This document shows positions 46,706 through 57,076 of a DNA stretch of 64,000 bases, piece by piece; position 1 is the first letter of the stretch, and each line of letters opens with the position of its first letter. Below the pieces are notes generated by a model. The model saw only the letters and a list, made by a program, of their open reading frames with translations, was not told the DNA's origin and ran no database searches. The translations under genes and the position numbers were made by a program. Origin of the DNA: Colias croceus (taxonomy: Eukaryota > Arthropoda > Insecta > Lepidoptera > Pieridae); NCBI RefSeq assembly GCF_905220415.1, contig NC_059554.1:9325001-9389000 (forward strand). Direction: 5' to 3'.

Positions 46706-48319
46706 TTTCTAAATAAAATAATACACACTGCAGAGGTATAAAGTAGGTAAGTGTAGTATAATTGAAACAGCATGATTTATTCGTTTCGTGAAAACATTGT
46801 GGGACCGGAAAGGGTTCGGAGAGGTACAGTGAAATATGGCCTTTTAAATTCCTTTCCTTTGTTAGCGTTATTTTTTCGCGACAGTGAAGATTACACCATC
46901 TATCTTACGGTCTAGTAAATTGGGAACCGTGATAGCATAAACAATGAGATATGGTGTAAAGGATTTAGCTTTGATTGTACTAGATAATTAATATGCTGAA
47001 GTTACGTGGTTAGGTTAGTTAGGGTAGTTATTACTTTATTGTATGAATCGTTGTTTTCACGCCGCACGTTTTTGGTTTTGTGACCGGGCCATGTTCTTGT
47101 CTCTGCTTATTCCGATTAAGGATGTAACATGTTTTCTAGGCTTTATAGATATTATTAACTTGAAGGTTGTCGTTAGATTTGTCTAATAAAAGTAATTTTA
47201 GGTCGGATGGATAGAAATCGGATGTCCGATGTACGACGTTACAATGGATATTAATTAGACGTGCTGTTTTTAAAGTATGAATATTAATAAATAGACCATT
47301 TAACAAACAAAAATACTATAAATATCTCCAAAATATTAACGATACAATTTCTTAATTGTTACCATACCTAATTTACAATTAATATAGAAATAGAAATAGA
47401 AATAGAAATCGTTTTATTTGCCACCATGTAACTCTTAGTAATTAATACACAAAACAGAAAAAAAAGATAGTAATGGAGGCAAAAAGGACTCCCCGTCAGC
47501 AAAGCAGCAACCATTATTTAAAATGTGTTGCTGCACTGATTTTCAGAGGAGACCACTGTACCAATATACTAACCGAAGTACCCACCAAATATATACAGCG
47601 TATTATTCTGCAACTACCAGGGTCTCAGAATTGATCCCAGGTTTCCTTATTGATTTTAAGACCTTTTCCTTCGTTCCGAGTATTTGTGCTGTCAATATTT
47701 GATATCTGCCGACCCTACTTAAAAAGTGAAGTGTGTGGAATGAGGACACATGTAAGACAAAATGTTTTCGGAATCTATTTTTAAAATGGCCTATATTATT
47801 GTGCAAAATATAAAAATAAATACTTCGTGGAAACGAAACGATTGAGGATTCTATTTATGGTAGACTGTTTAACAGACAGTTTATTCTGATGTTTTGACAG
47901 CAACCACCCTCGCTGTTAAGTTTTAGTACAATCTTTTTTCTAATATAATAAGGGGGGAGATGGGTTTAAAATATAACTAAAAATAAATAATTTTATAAAT
48001 GTTACAGCTTGCTAGAACAAAAAGATTTAATGAGATCATTTACATAACGGTGCATTTACATCAAACGAGCGAATGCTCATTCTAACCCCACCATGTCAAA
48101 TTAATTATTTTAGCGAAAACAGGCGTAGAGCATTATTTCGTTGTTCTTAGTACGTTCGAAAAGATTCTATGCAATTTTCTAATACTGAATAACACTGAAT
48201 TTACGTTTACACTAAAAGATCACGAAATAATTCTCTTGCTCTATCTCTGGCTCTATATTCGTTTGATCTAAATGCACCGCAAGACCGTAATAATATGAAC
48301 TTATAAGATTGAAATATAT
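46706..48319. other. Non-coding; microsatellite and possible LINE tail
   Basis: 47386-47412 is (ATAGAA)n, followed by CGTTTTATTTGCCACC and slightly G+C-rich sequence to 47640. This arrangement resembles the inverse of a retrotransposon 3' end with a tandem tail. No coding part seen. Confidence 0.35.
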
Positions 48320-48615
48320 TATGATATTGATATTCACCACCGCTCCGCCCGTCACAAAGCAAACTTCCATCCACACCATCTGGACCGCTGGCGAACGAGT
48401 ACCGTACGCTTCTCGCGACACTTTTTACCCCGCACTACCACCTTGTGGAACAGTCTACCCCCTTCTGTTTTCCCGCACGTGTATGAGAGCCTACATCCAT
48501 CTTCGACAGCCGGTAACAGTCTCACAAAGGTAACTTTGTCAGTGCTCATGGGCGGTGGTGTCACTTCATCAGGTGATCCACCTGCTCAGTTACCTGCTCT
48601 TACATAAAAAAAAAT
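48320..48615 (-). repeat. Probable retrotransposon 3' fragment
   Basis: On the minus strand: GTAAGAGCAGGTAACTGAGC, GGTGGATCACCTGATGAAGT, GACACCACCGCCCATGAGC, then GTGCGGGAAAACAGAAGGGG and TGGTGTGGATGGAAGTTTGC. The first part resembles a repeat segment frequent in moths and butterflies. Overlapping open frames on both strands here are by-products of the higher G+C. Confidence 0.4.
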
Positions 48616-48761
48616 ATATATATTTCAGTTTCCTTTCTATTTATGTATGTCACCAATATAAGCTTATTTCTTTCAATACGTCAAGTCAAGCCGAGATACA
48701 AGTGCAAGCAAGCAAGCAAGTATCAGGATTTTCCCAGTCAACCCATTTTTAATACACTAAA

Positions 48762-48962
48762 TCTATATATATAAAACTCAAAGGTGACTGATATAGTGAT
48801 CTATCAACGCACAGCCCAAACCACTGGACGTATCGGGCTGAAATTTGGCATGCAGGTAGATGTCATAATGTAGGCGTCCCCTAAGAAAGAATTTCCCGAA
48901 ATTCTTGCGGGAACGGGGAAAAACGTGCATCCCGCACGTACAAAGTCGTGGGCGGAAGCTAG
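48762..48962 (+). mobile_element. Helitron-like, family E
   Basis: TCTATATATATAAAACTCAA start, ACTGGACGTATCGGGCTG, AGGCGTCCCCTAAGAAAG, the hairpin CACGTACAAAGTCGTG, GGCGGAAGCTAG with CTAG at 48959-48962. The hairpin arms are CACG/CGTG here versus CGCG/CGCG in other families, so pairing is kept while the bases change. Confidence 0.78.
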
Positions 48963-49630
48963 TTTATTATAAAATTAGTCTTATTCTATTATCACGCCGT
49001 TGCATTTCGACTTATATTCGGATCTTAGACCATATCGATACAAATTCACTTAAGCGTATGATGTTTGGCCTAAGGATTCGGTCACCCTACGTCGTCGTCG
49101 TTAGTAGTGTGACCACACCATTACCAAAATGACATGAGATTATGTCAATAATTAACGTTAGCAGTTTCTATTCCGTGACATTCGTCTCAGCCTGCTTATA
49201 TATTATAGTCACTTCTATTTTAGTTATAGGTAAGTTCGTTCAAATTTGGCGAGGACCCTTATGTAGAATGTATGAACCATACATAATGGATGAATTCAAA
49301 GAAGTTTTGTTTGATCGTAGGCGAACGATTTCGGTATTTTAACATAATAATACATTTTATTTGTACGTGGTTTATATTATAGCTGTTGAAAATAAATTAA
49401 TGTATTGTTTGGAATATTGAGAGGCTTCAAACTCAAACTCAAACATTATTTCAACTATTCTTCGTCTTAACATATTTTTAACATTTACCACCTTCGTTTG
49501 GATATAGGTTTATGTTGAATATTTTGGTACATAAATTAAAAATTGCTTTGATCTCGCCGTAGCTATTTGCGTATTACCTACACTCATTGTAATGTTATTT
49601 ATTTATTAAGATCATCAAAAATCTGTTACA
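48963..49630. other. Non-coding stretch
   Basis: No gene recognised. A 66-codon frame at 49142 begins with a hydrophobic stretch but lacks further support. Confidence 0.4.
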
Positions 49631-49797
49631 TCTATACTAATATTATAAAGCTGGAGCTATGTTTGTTTGAAACCGTTAATCTCAGGAACTACTGGTCCGA
49701 TTTGAAAAATTCTTTCAGTGCTGGATAGCCTATTTATCGAGGAAGGCTAGACCAACAGGAGTGGAGCCTCGCGGGAGAAAGCGCAGAGCGCAGCTAG
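49631..49797 (+). mobile_element. Helitron-like, family G
   Basis: TCTATACTAATATTATAAAG start, TCAGGAACTACTGGTCCGAT, TTTATCGAGGAAGGCTAG, GCGCAGAGCGCAGCTAG with CTAG at 49794-49797. About 25 bp shorter inside than 20725-20913. Confidence 0.8.
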
Positions 49798-50539
49798 TAT
49801 TTGATATAGCTTATAAATATTAGTATGCTTATAATGCTTGCAAAATTTATTTATAACATATAACAAAACGCTATTCAGTTACATGAATTTCATAACGTAT
49901 GAAATAAGAATCAGTGATGCAAGTCTTCAAAAATATAAACAAAAACAAATACAAAATATCAGATTATTCCTTTTCCAAATTTGCTCACAGCTGACATATC
50001 CATAACAAAAAGCCTTTTGATATGTCAAATATCTAAAAACCAATCACAAAGCATTTCTCATTCAAAAACAGAAACACAAGGCTATCACACTCCCGATACA
50101 ACAATTGTAATTGACTCATGATCAGATATCCGATTGTGATGTTGACCGTGCAATGTCAAATGTGCCAGTTCTAACGTAACTCGGCCACAGAAAACTAGTT
50201 AACTGCAAGCCTTTTAACATTGACAAATGTATTGTTTTTCGTTTTTCAACAGACTATAGAACTGGAATCTTTTTGTCGTAGTAAATTGTAACTAATGACC
50301 CACATGTTTAGGTCAGTTTTTCCTTGTGTATTCCTACGCGATTCTTTACTGGTACATGTAACTGTCAGATTCCATTTGGTCTACGAAAGCTTTTTATATC
50401 TAACTAATACTAATATTACTTAGATGTTAATCGTAGTAGAAGAAGCATATAATAGGAAGTATAAAGCATAGATCTTTATACATTTCATTTTGGATATATT
50501 TGTTATATTTGTACGGTTTTTATAATGTACTATCTGTTC
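49798..50539. other. Non-coding stretch
   Basis: Nothing recognised. Confidence 0.4.
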
Positions 50540-50692
50540 TCCACGGTTTCTCTGGTTTGCTCCGCTCCTGTTAGTCTTAGCGTCATCACGTGTAGCCTTC
50601 CTCTATAAATGGGCTATTTAACACCGAAAATTTTTTTCAAATCGGACGAGCAGTTTCTGAGATTAACGCGTTCAAACAAACTCTTAGAGATT
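50540..50692 (-). mobile_element. Helitron-like, family G, both ends damaged
   Basis: Middle parts are clear: TTGCTCCGCTCCTGTTAGTC, CTTCCTCTATAAATGGGC, TTTCAAATCGGACGAGCAG, GCGTTCAAACAAACTCTTA. CTAG and the TC start are not found. Confidence 0.65.
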
Positions 50693-51007
50693 AAAGATAA
50701 ATTTGTATTAAAAAATGCTCAATAAAAGGGAGAGTCAATATGTTTAAGTTTATAGCCTATTTTTGTCTGTTTAGCCTTAGCTATTATTTATTATTTGAGT
50801 TGTGAACTTTAAGCCAACTTTATGAAATATTAAGATGCCTTAGGCTTAATTTTAAGTCAAATAATTTATGTCTAATTGGAATTTATTGAGATTGTGTCTT
50901 TGTAAGCATTATGTCTTAATATAAGAAGCATTGTAGTGAATGGCTTAGGTAATATTTTAAACATGAAAATACTGCATAAATTATTATCATAATATTCAAA
51001 TAGATAT
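50693..51007. other. Non-coding stretch
   Basis: Nothing recognised. Confidence 0.4.
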
Positions 51008-51175
51008 AAAAAACGACGTGTGTCACTCGGGGACTGCCGCGGTAAAGCTATTGCATAGCATGCCTTCAAGCCACACCTCCGCCCGTCGGAGTGGGGGGCG
51101 TGAGGTTTTTCGTTACGGAATTTCTCGATTCGGTCCCCGCGCTCAAGGCCCGCGATAGAAGCTATGCAATAGCTT
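51008..51175 (-). repeat. GC-rich dispersed element, copy 2 of 3
   Basis: AAAAAACGACGTGTGTCACT, GGGGACTGCCGCGGTAAAGC, then AAGCTATTGCATAGC (51045-51059). The core has CTCCGCCCGTCGGAGTGG and the closing perfect inverse, GCTATGCAATAGCTT (51161-51175). Nearly identical to copy 1, so the copies are recent or conserved. Confidence 0.78.
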
Positions 51176-51352
51176 AATGTTTTACAGCTCTAGAATAAAT
51201 TTTGACTACTATAAAATGTGTTCTGAAATAAGAATTGCCTGTCTAGCTTTGTAGCAGTAAATTTTATAAGCTCCGATTGGGAAGCTAAGCGACCGGACCT
51301 ACTAAAAACCTGAAAAAAAATGTTATTATTCACATATATAATTTTTTATACA

Positions 51353-51529
51353 TCCATACTAATATTATAAATTCGAAAGTAACTCTGTCTGTTACTCAAT
51401 CACTCCTTAACTACTGAGCTAATTTGCATGAAATTTGGTATAGGGATATTTTGATACCCGAGAAAGGACATAGGATAGGTTTTATCCCGGAAATCCCACG
51501 GGAACGGGAACTATGCGGGTTTTTCTTTA
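51353..51529 (+). mobile_element. Helitron-like, family A, 3' end missing
   Basis: TCCATACTAATATTATAAAT start at 51353, ACTCTGTCTGTTACTCAATC, ATACCCGAGAAAGGACATAG, CCACGGGAACGGGAACTATG, then breaks off after GCGGGTTTTTCTTT before the terminal hairpin and CTAG. Confidence 0.75.
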
Positions 51530-52289
51530 TAATATAACAACCATAAATGTCATACTATATCTGTTTAACATCTAATCAGTTACAATCTTCAAACGTCACC
51601 GTTTAATCACGAACATTATGATGAAATGCAACAACATCGATAATGAACTTCCAAGTGTGAATAGAAATATTTCACTGTTCATAATTAACTCATTTAACGG
51701 TACCACTATCAAAATGAATAATGCCAGAAAAACAAGATTAGGGAAATAGACCAGACATAATGAGCTGACAATCGAGTTAGACTGGTTATGTTGAAAGCGA
51801 TAAAACATTCTGTTTATGAGCGCTTAAACGGTCGAAATGTATTCGAAAGTATCGATTTGAATTTATGACACGTTATTTTGATTGGTCTAAAGCTTGACAA
51901 GATTTTGGTGATGTTTTTTTGGAAAATTGACCATTTTAAATTTGTAAGCAATTTGTATAGTGTAATTTTGTATATCAGACAGTTTATCGATAAAATATTT
52001 TATGTTAATGAAATTAACAACAGCATGCTGCGGTTGGAATAATTATTTATCACAACATTTTGAAATAAGTAAGAGCTTTAACAACATAACAAACAACAAC
52101 AACATAGAACAACAGTAACATTCTCAAATTACCGGTTATATTATAGTGATATTGTATTATTATAACAATGTCGATATTTTTGTAGGTAAATAGCATTTTT
52201 ATAAATCAAAGTGATTCTTTTACCATTTTGCAATACCTTTCATTACCTAGTCCTTTTGCTTTTAGCGTATGTAACTTCTAACTTTACAA
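51530..52289. other. Non-coding stretch
   Basis: Nothing recognised. An (ACA)n-rich patch lies at 52080-52120. Confidence 0.4.
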
Positions 52290-52526
52290 TCCATACTAAT
52301 ATTATAAATGCGAAAGTAACTCTGTCTGTCTGTCTGTTACTCAATCACGCCTAAACTACTGAACCAATTTTCATGAAATTTTATATGGAGATATTTTGAT
52401 ACCCGAGAAAGGACATAGGCTACTTTTTATCCCGGGAAAATGACGCAATCCCGGAAATCCCACGGGAATGGGAACTATGCGGGTTTTTCTTTGACTGCGC
52501 GGGCGAAGCCGCGGGTGGAAACCTAG
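52290..52526 (+). mobile_element. Helitron-like, family A
   Basis: TCCATACTAATATTATAAAT start, ACTCTGTCTGTCTGTCTGTT, a local duplication around ATCCCGG (ATCCCGGGAAAATGACGCA, ATCCCGGAAATCCCACGG), GCGCGGGCGAAGCCGCGGG, and CTAG at 52523-52526. Flanks A and T. Confidence 0.82.
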
Positions 52527-53062
52527 TTAGACTATATTTGCGTTTTCAAATGCTTTCCATTATGAGCAGTAGGTCATAAGTTAAGCTCATTTAAGCAAAT
52601 TAACGAGAAACTCTTCAGATTAATCATAAACGCAAGTTACCCGTTTATGATTCGGTCTATAATATCAAATCACACTGCCAAGAAGGTGCTAATTCAATGT
52701 CTCAAAGCGTCTTATAATTCTTCTTTAATTTCACACACGCGTTGTAAAAACTGGAATGTGTTCACTAATTCGTTATCACCACTCCAGCTCGCACTTGGCC
52801 GTTATGGGAATTCGTATCTCTTGAATACGAATGAAGTTTTTACTCAAACATTGCGTTGGGGCTCCACTCGGTAAGGTCTAATTTATACGACATTGATAGC
52901 GTTCTGCAAGTCGGGCGTAATTTAAAGTTCTGCTTTTTAGTTTATGTCGCTTTTTGAGTTACGTCTGTTTTTGTTGGAGTTTTATAGACGAGACGAGATT
53001 CGATTGACCATCTTGTATTGGGTATATGGTTTGAAGCAACATAAATTAAAAACTATAGAATA
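52527..53062. other. Non-coding stretch
   Basis: Nothing certain. A 75-codon frame at 52647 has no recognisable features. Confidence 0.4.
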
Positions 53063-53245
53063 CTAGTGGTCCGCCCCGGCTTCGCCCGTGGTACATATTT
53101 CGCAATAAAAGGTAGCCTATATCCTTTCTCGGGTGTCAAAATATCTCCATACCAAATTTCATGAAAATTGGTTCAGTAGTTTAGGCGTGATTGAGTAACA
53201 GACATACAGACAGAGTTACTTTCGCATTTATAATATTAGTATGGA
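53063..53245 (-). mobile_element. Helitron-like, family A, short-body type
   Basis: CTAG at 53063-53066, GTCCGCCCCGGCTTCGCCCG, TTCGCAATAAAAGGTAGCC, TCAGTAGTTTAGGCGTGATT, GTTACTTTCGCATTTATAAT, and GA (TC inverse) at 53244-53245. Inverse of 12343-12529. Confidence 0.8.
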
Positions 53246-54511
53246 TAATAAAGTTTTAATACAGAAAAACGTAGATTATACTTACATGAATATAATTTAA
53301 AATTTTGTAATTCTTAAAATAACATCACATCAGAATTTCTATATATGTGTGCAGAAACAAACATTTGTAGAGTGAACTCTACTAGTTTTCGTTACAAGGT
53401 TTTTTGTTACAAGTAATAATGCATTTTATTACGTAATCTATGGCCTACACACAGCAGCATCTATGAAGCCAAACGCTGAAAATATAAATATAACATTAAA
53501 TTCATGAGTAATACACAGATACACTACATATTATATACAGATAAATTTTAAACATTTTTTCAAATATAATTCAGACTTTATACAAAAAAATTTAAAATTT
53601 AATACAGACCCTTCAACACCAATCACTTAACATTCAGAGAATTCTACAGTAGCAATACTCGAGATGATAAAATTGACATAGTGGTATAGTATAAAAACGT
53701 TTCATCAACCCACTCAGAAGGCTGGTCACGTTTCCTCTGACCCTCGTCACCCATCTGTCTGTCACAGGCTGAATCTTGGAGGTTACATTTTCTCTTTTTT
53801 AGGTGCAAAAAGGTTCCGTAGGGAGCGGTAAAGTTAATAGATTTTGTACAGGTCTAGGTGTAATTACTTAATGTGATAATTTATAGAGTACCTATATTGG
53901 TGGCGTATTATTATAATAGGTTAGAGGTAATTTTGATTACACGTGATTTTACTATGTACTTATGAAAAGGAAACCTATTTCTTTTAGTATGATGAGTCGA
54001 GAGAGTTTGATCTTATTATAATCCTTTTTAACCGACTTCAAAAAAAGGAAAAGGTTCTCAATTCGGCCGGTATATTTATTGTTTTATTTATTAATACTTT
54101 GTAACTAATTATTACAACTGCATGGACAATTGCAAATTTTCTGAAAAAATTGCGACTGTAAGTAACTTGAGTTTAAAAGGTCAGGCTAGTTTACCATAAC
54201 GTATACCCTAAGAGTTAACTATCGCCTTAGTAATGTTGTTTTTTACAGAAAATTTACTCTCTTTTTTGCTTTCATCACCAAATATAGACCAACAATGCCA
54301 CGGCTAATGACTATATTTAATTAAAACATTACATTTGTATGAACTATCGGGTGTGGCCTTTGGCTTATCATAGTTTATTGAACATAATTTACGGCTTAGC
54401 GGCTTCAAATTATAATTTAAAGTAGAATTATAATATTAGTAACTTTTTGTTAAAATTTGCGGTTTGTAATGAGATTATTTTTAGCAGTTAATGTAAATAT
54501 ATTATAGAACA
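53246..54511. other. Non-coding; repeat fragment
   Basis: 54028-54075 is an AACCGACTTCAAA-family fragment (TTTAACCGACTTCAAAAAAA, CAATTCGGCCGGTATATTTA). 53710-53800 is a less AT-rich patch without a readable product. Confidence 0.45.
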
Positions 54512-54662
54512 CTAGCTCCTGTTGGTCTTAGCGTGATGATATTGGCCTTTCTCGATAAATGGGCTATCTGACCCCGAAATAATTTTTCAAATCGGACCAG
54601 TAGTTCCCGAGGTTAGCGCGTTCAAACAAACAAATTCTTAATATTTATAATATTAGTGTAGA
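54512..54662 (-). mobile_element. Helitron-like, family G, GC box lost
   Basis: CTAG at 54512-54515 leads directly to CTCCTGTTGGTCTTAGCG without the GC hairpin. GATAAATGGGCTATCTGACC, CAAATCGGACCAGTAGTTCC, TTATAATATTAGTGTA and GA (TC inverse) at 54661-54662 follow. Confidence 0.75.
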
Positions 54663-54942
54663 TTTCCGTCTTATAAGCGTATTAATAGTTTGCTTATCAT
54701 GAAACGTTATTTTGTTGATAGATTAAACAGATAGATTTCTATGAATAGCTTAGAATTCTGCTTGCAATGGAATTATTGTCATTAGCACATTGTTAGAGTA
54801 ATAGTCATATTATACTATAATAAGTATATTATATTAAGTACAATAAGTATATTGTATTGATGTTGGAGAAGCTTTTTCGAGAAAAGCTCTGGGGTATAGA
54901 ATCGAGAGTAATATAGAGAATAATACAATATATTATTTTATT
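54663..54942. other. Non-coding AT-rich stretch
   Basis: A tandem (AATAAGTATATTATATTAAGTAC-like) repeat around 54818-54860. Nothing else. Confidence 0.4.
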
Positions 54943-55115
54943 AAGCTATTGCATAGCTTCTATCGCGGGCCTTGAGCGCGGGGACCGAATCGAGAAATTC
55001 CGTAACGAAAAAACCTCACGCTCCCCACTCCGATGAGCGGAGGTGTGGCTTGAAGACACAGCATGCAATAGCTTTACCGCGGGAGTCCCCGAGTGCCACA
55101 CGCCGTTTTTTTTTT
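54943..55115 (+). repeat. GC-rich dispersed element, copy 3 of 3
   Basis: In the reading orientation: AAGCTATTGCATAGCTT (itself a 7-bp hairpin), CTATCGCGGGCCTTGAGCGC, AACCTCACGCTCCCCACTC, GATGAGCGGAGGTGTGGC, GCATGCAATAGCTTTACCGC, GGAGTCCCCGAGTGCCACAC, GCCG and a T10 run at 55106-55115. It differs from copies 1 and 2 at several positions. The terminal T run could be a Pol III terminator. Confidence 0.78.
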
Positions 55116-55475
55116 CAAATTTCAATTATTAATTATTAATTTGTGCTTATTTATTATTTTAATACAAAATCTGATTGACGACTTGATCAATTTTTGTTCT
55201 TCTATTTATAAAATCTTATCAGCTGAAATCAAAGCTCATAAAAACTGTATCGCAAATAATTATTAATTAGAACGTATTATTCATAGTTCAATAAGAATTA
55301 TATTAACGTAATATAGATTTATTAATATTATCATTTAATCTTTATAACATGTTAATTATATTAAGAATTGATAATAATCTCGTTTAATCAATCAATTAGA
55401 CATTAAGGTCGTTGTTTATGTAATACGTTCGATAAAATTTGTCAAACTGACCACTGACCGGTCATGTTTCTGCTT
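55116..55475. other. Non-coding AT-rich stretch
   Basis: Nothing recognised. Confidence 0.4.
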
Positions 55476-55735
55476 CAGTGGTCAAGTGGTAAAAGTAGAG
55501 CACAATTGAAAGGTCCTCGGTTCGATTCCTTTCGAGATAACAGTGTCTAAGGATGCGTATAATATTATTAAGGTTATTGATAGTTGTCAGGTGATAACTA
55601 TGTTTAAATGGCTAATAATAGTGACTATAGGAAGTGAGATGAACTGTATTAAGGTCATGACTTATGCAATACTGTATGTACTTATGTAATTATAGTTTGA
55701 AGTTGTGAAGGCAAATAAATGAACTTTTATTATTT
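55476..55735 (+). mobile_element. Probable tRNA-derived SINE
   Basis: An A-box-like GTGGTCAAGTGGTAAAAG and, 32 bp on, a B box CTCGGTTCGATTCC. The T-arm pairing is poor, so it is not a functional tRNA. An AT-rich body and a tail GGCAAATAAATGAAC follow. Right limit approximate. Confidence 0.5.
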
Positions 55736-56532
55736 CTTTTATTATTAATACCTTTGCAAAAATATTTTCCGATTACATTTTTTTGAGTCTGTGATTGGTG
55801 GTGCAATATTTCATCTATTTTGAGTGTAGTACTGATAGATGCCCTTTCTATTCTAATAAAGAATTTTATCATTAGACAAAAACAAGTAACAGCGAATAAT
55901 CGAGTACGTTAGAAATTTATCCACCAAAGATAAACCAAAACTCCGCCCGAGCAGAAAAAATCATACTCGAAAAATCTTGGAATTTAAGTCGAAACTTAAA
56001 CAAATCCTTTCCTGAAGAAAGTAAATTAGATCCGGAAAGAAAAATATTTTGGAAAAATTCATAACGCAGTATCTACGTCCTTATTTTTGTTAAAATATCG
56101 AGTTGCTGAAGATAAACAAGATATTCACTACGGTGGAACAATGGGCTTTTGTTACTGCCACGAATAGATTTTCCGTGTCAATATATTTTAACTATTAATG
56201 TAAGTTTGAACGTAGATGAAGTATATTTGTAGATGTGAAGCATGCTTCAATGTGAATTGGTGACGTCATTGCAGTTTGTCCGGCGAAAATCTGTTCAAAT
56301 GCTGAACGCTTTTAAAGTTTGGTGCTCATTTGTCTTCTGCACTAGGAATCGTATAAATTGTGTCAATATTGCAGATCTTTGTCTCTTTAAAATCAGAATA
56401 GATACCAGTGTTAGAACTTCCATTCATTGCATCATTTATAACTTTTTTAAGTTCCCAATTTGTTTCTCATTTTGTAATACATAGATAAAAATATTGGTTA
56501 ATATTTCCCTTTTAATATCCAATAGCGAAACT
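55736..56532. other. Non-coding stretch
   Basis: No gene supported. An 80-codon frame at 56242 (Cys/Phe-rich) lacks any recognisable feature. Confidence 0.4.
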
Positions 56533-56723
56533 AAGCAATTTATTTGAACGCGCTAATCTCAAGAACTACGGGTCCAATTTGAAAAATTCTTTCGACGTTG
56601 GATAGCCCATTTATCGAGGAAGGCTATTGGCTATTGAATATAGTATACATATTATGTATACTATATTCACGCTAAGACCAACAGAAGCGGATCCACGCGG
56701 GCGAAACCTCGGAGCGCAGCTAG
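56533..56723 (+). mobile_element. Helitron-like, family G, with an inserted palindrome
   Basis: 5' truncated: TTGAACGCGCTAATCTCAAG, TTATCGAGGAAGGCTATTGG, then a perfect 33-nt palindrome at 56636-56668 (two 16-nt arms around one T) where other copies have a short AT stretch. GCGGGCGAAACCTCGGAGCG and CTAG at 56720-56723 follow. It lies 62 bp upstream of the host exon. Confidence 0.75.
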
Positions 56724-56825
56724 TTTATAATATTAGTAGGATAATTTTAGAAACCCAGCTCATAATTATATTTCACTTGTTCCAGGTACAAAAGAACAGT
56801 GACAAATAGTGTTGTGAGTGTAGTG

Positions 56826-56837
56826 ATGTGCTCGTGA
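56826..56837 (+). promoter_or_regulatory. Minimal upstream ORF in the host 5'UTR
   Basis: ATG TGC TCG TGA lies 4 bp before the main ATG at 56842. Such a three-codon upstream ORF in the leader could lower translation of the main frame. Seen directly; the effect is inferred. Confidence 0.45.
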
Positions 56838-56841
56838 GGTC

Positions 56842-56944
56842 ATGAGGACGCCGGGGGCTACGTGGGCGTGGCTGGCCCTCGCTCTGGGACTCACCACCGC
56901 GTATACGGACACTGAGGAGTTTTTGAGTGATTTGGATAAACCAG
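56842..56944 (+). CDS. First coding exon of a secreted or membrane protein (partial)
   Basis: The exon begins at 56786 after an acceptor (TTTCACTTGTTCCAG). ATG 56842 opens a G+C-rich frame, MRTPGATWAWLALALGLTTA: a short basic start, a hydrophobic core of about 11 residues and small residues at the likely cleavage site after A20. An acidic stretch follows (YTDTEEFLSDLDKP). The exon ends at CCAG|GTAATT, a good donor, in phase 1 after 34 codons. Codon use is far more G+C-rich than the surroundings, as in a real exon. The next exon is not found, so the following intron exceeds 7 kb. It enters the secretory pathway by its signal peptide. I cannot name the gene from 34 residues. Confidence 0.7.
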
Positions 56945-57076
56945 GTAATTTGAGTAGAGGTTAATTTTGGGCGTGAACATGTGGGTGGAAATTCTAATTA
57001 TATACCTAACCAGGCAATTTGAGTAGTTATTGTATTTGGGGGTTGAATGTGTGATAAGAAAATTATAATTATACAG
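56939..57076 (+). repeat. Tandem duplication covering the splice donor
   Basis: Unit 1 starts AACCAGGTAATTTGAGTAG (56939-56957) and unit 2 AACCAGGCAATTTGAGTAG (57008-57026), about 69 bp apart. Later parts also correspond (GTG(A/G)..TGTG, AATTATA). The first copy carries the GT donor, the second a GC. Confidence 0.7.

Noticed and set aside
48212..48564. Overlapping open frames on both strands
   Set aside because: They lie in a retrotransposon-like repeat fragment with higher G+C, which lowers stop frequency on both strands.
55476..55545. Functional tRNA gene (A- and B-box-like sequences)
   Set aside because: The T-stem (CTCGG against CCTTT) and acceptor do not pair, so it is a SINE head or tRNA relic.
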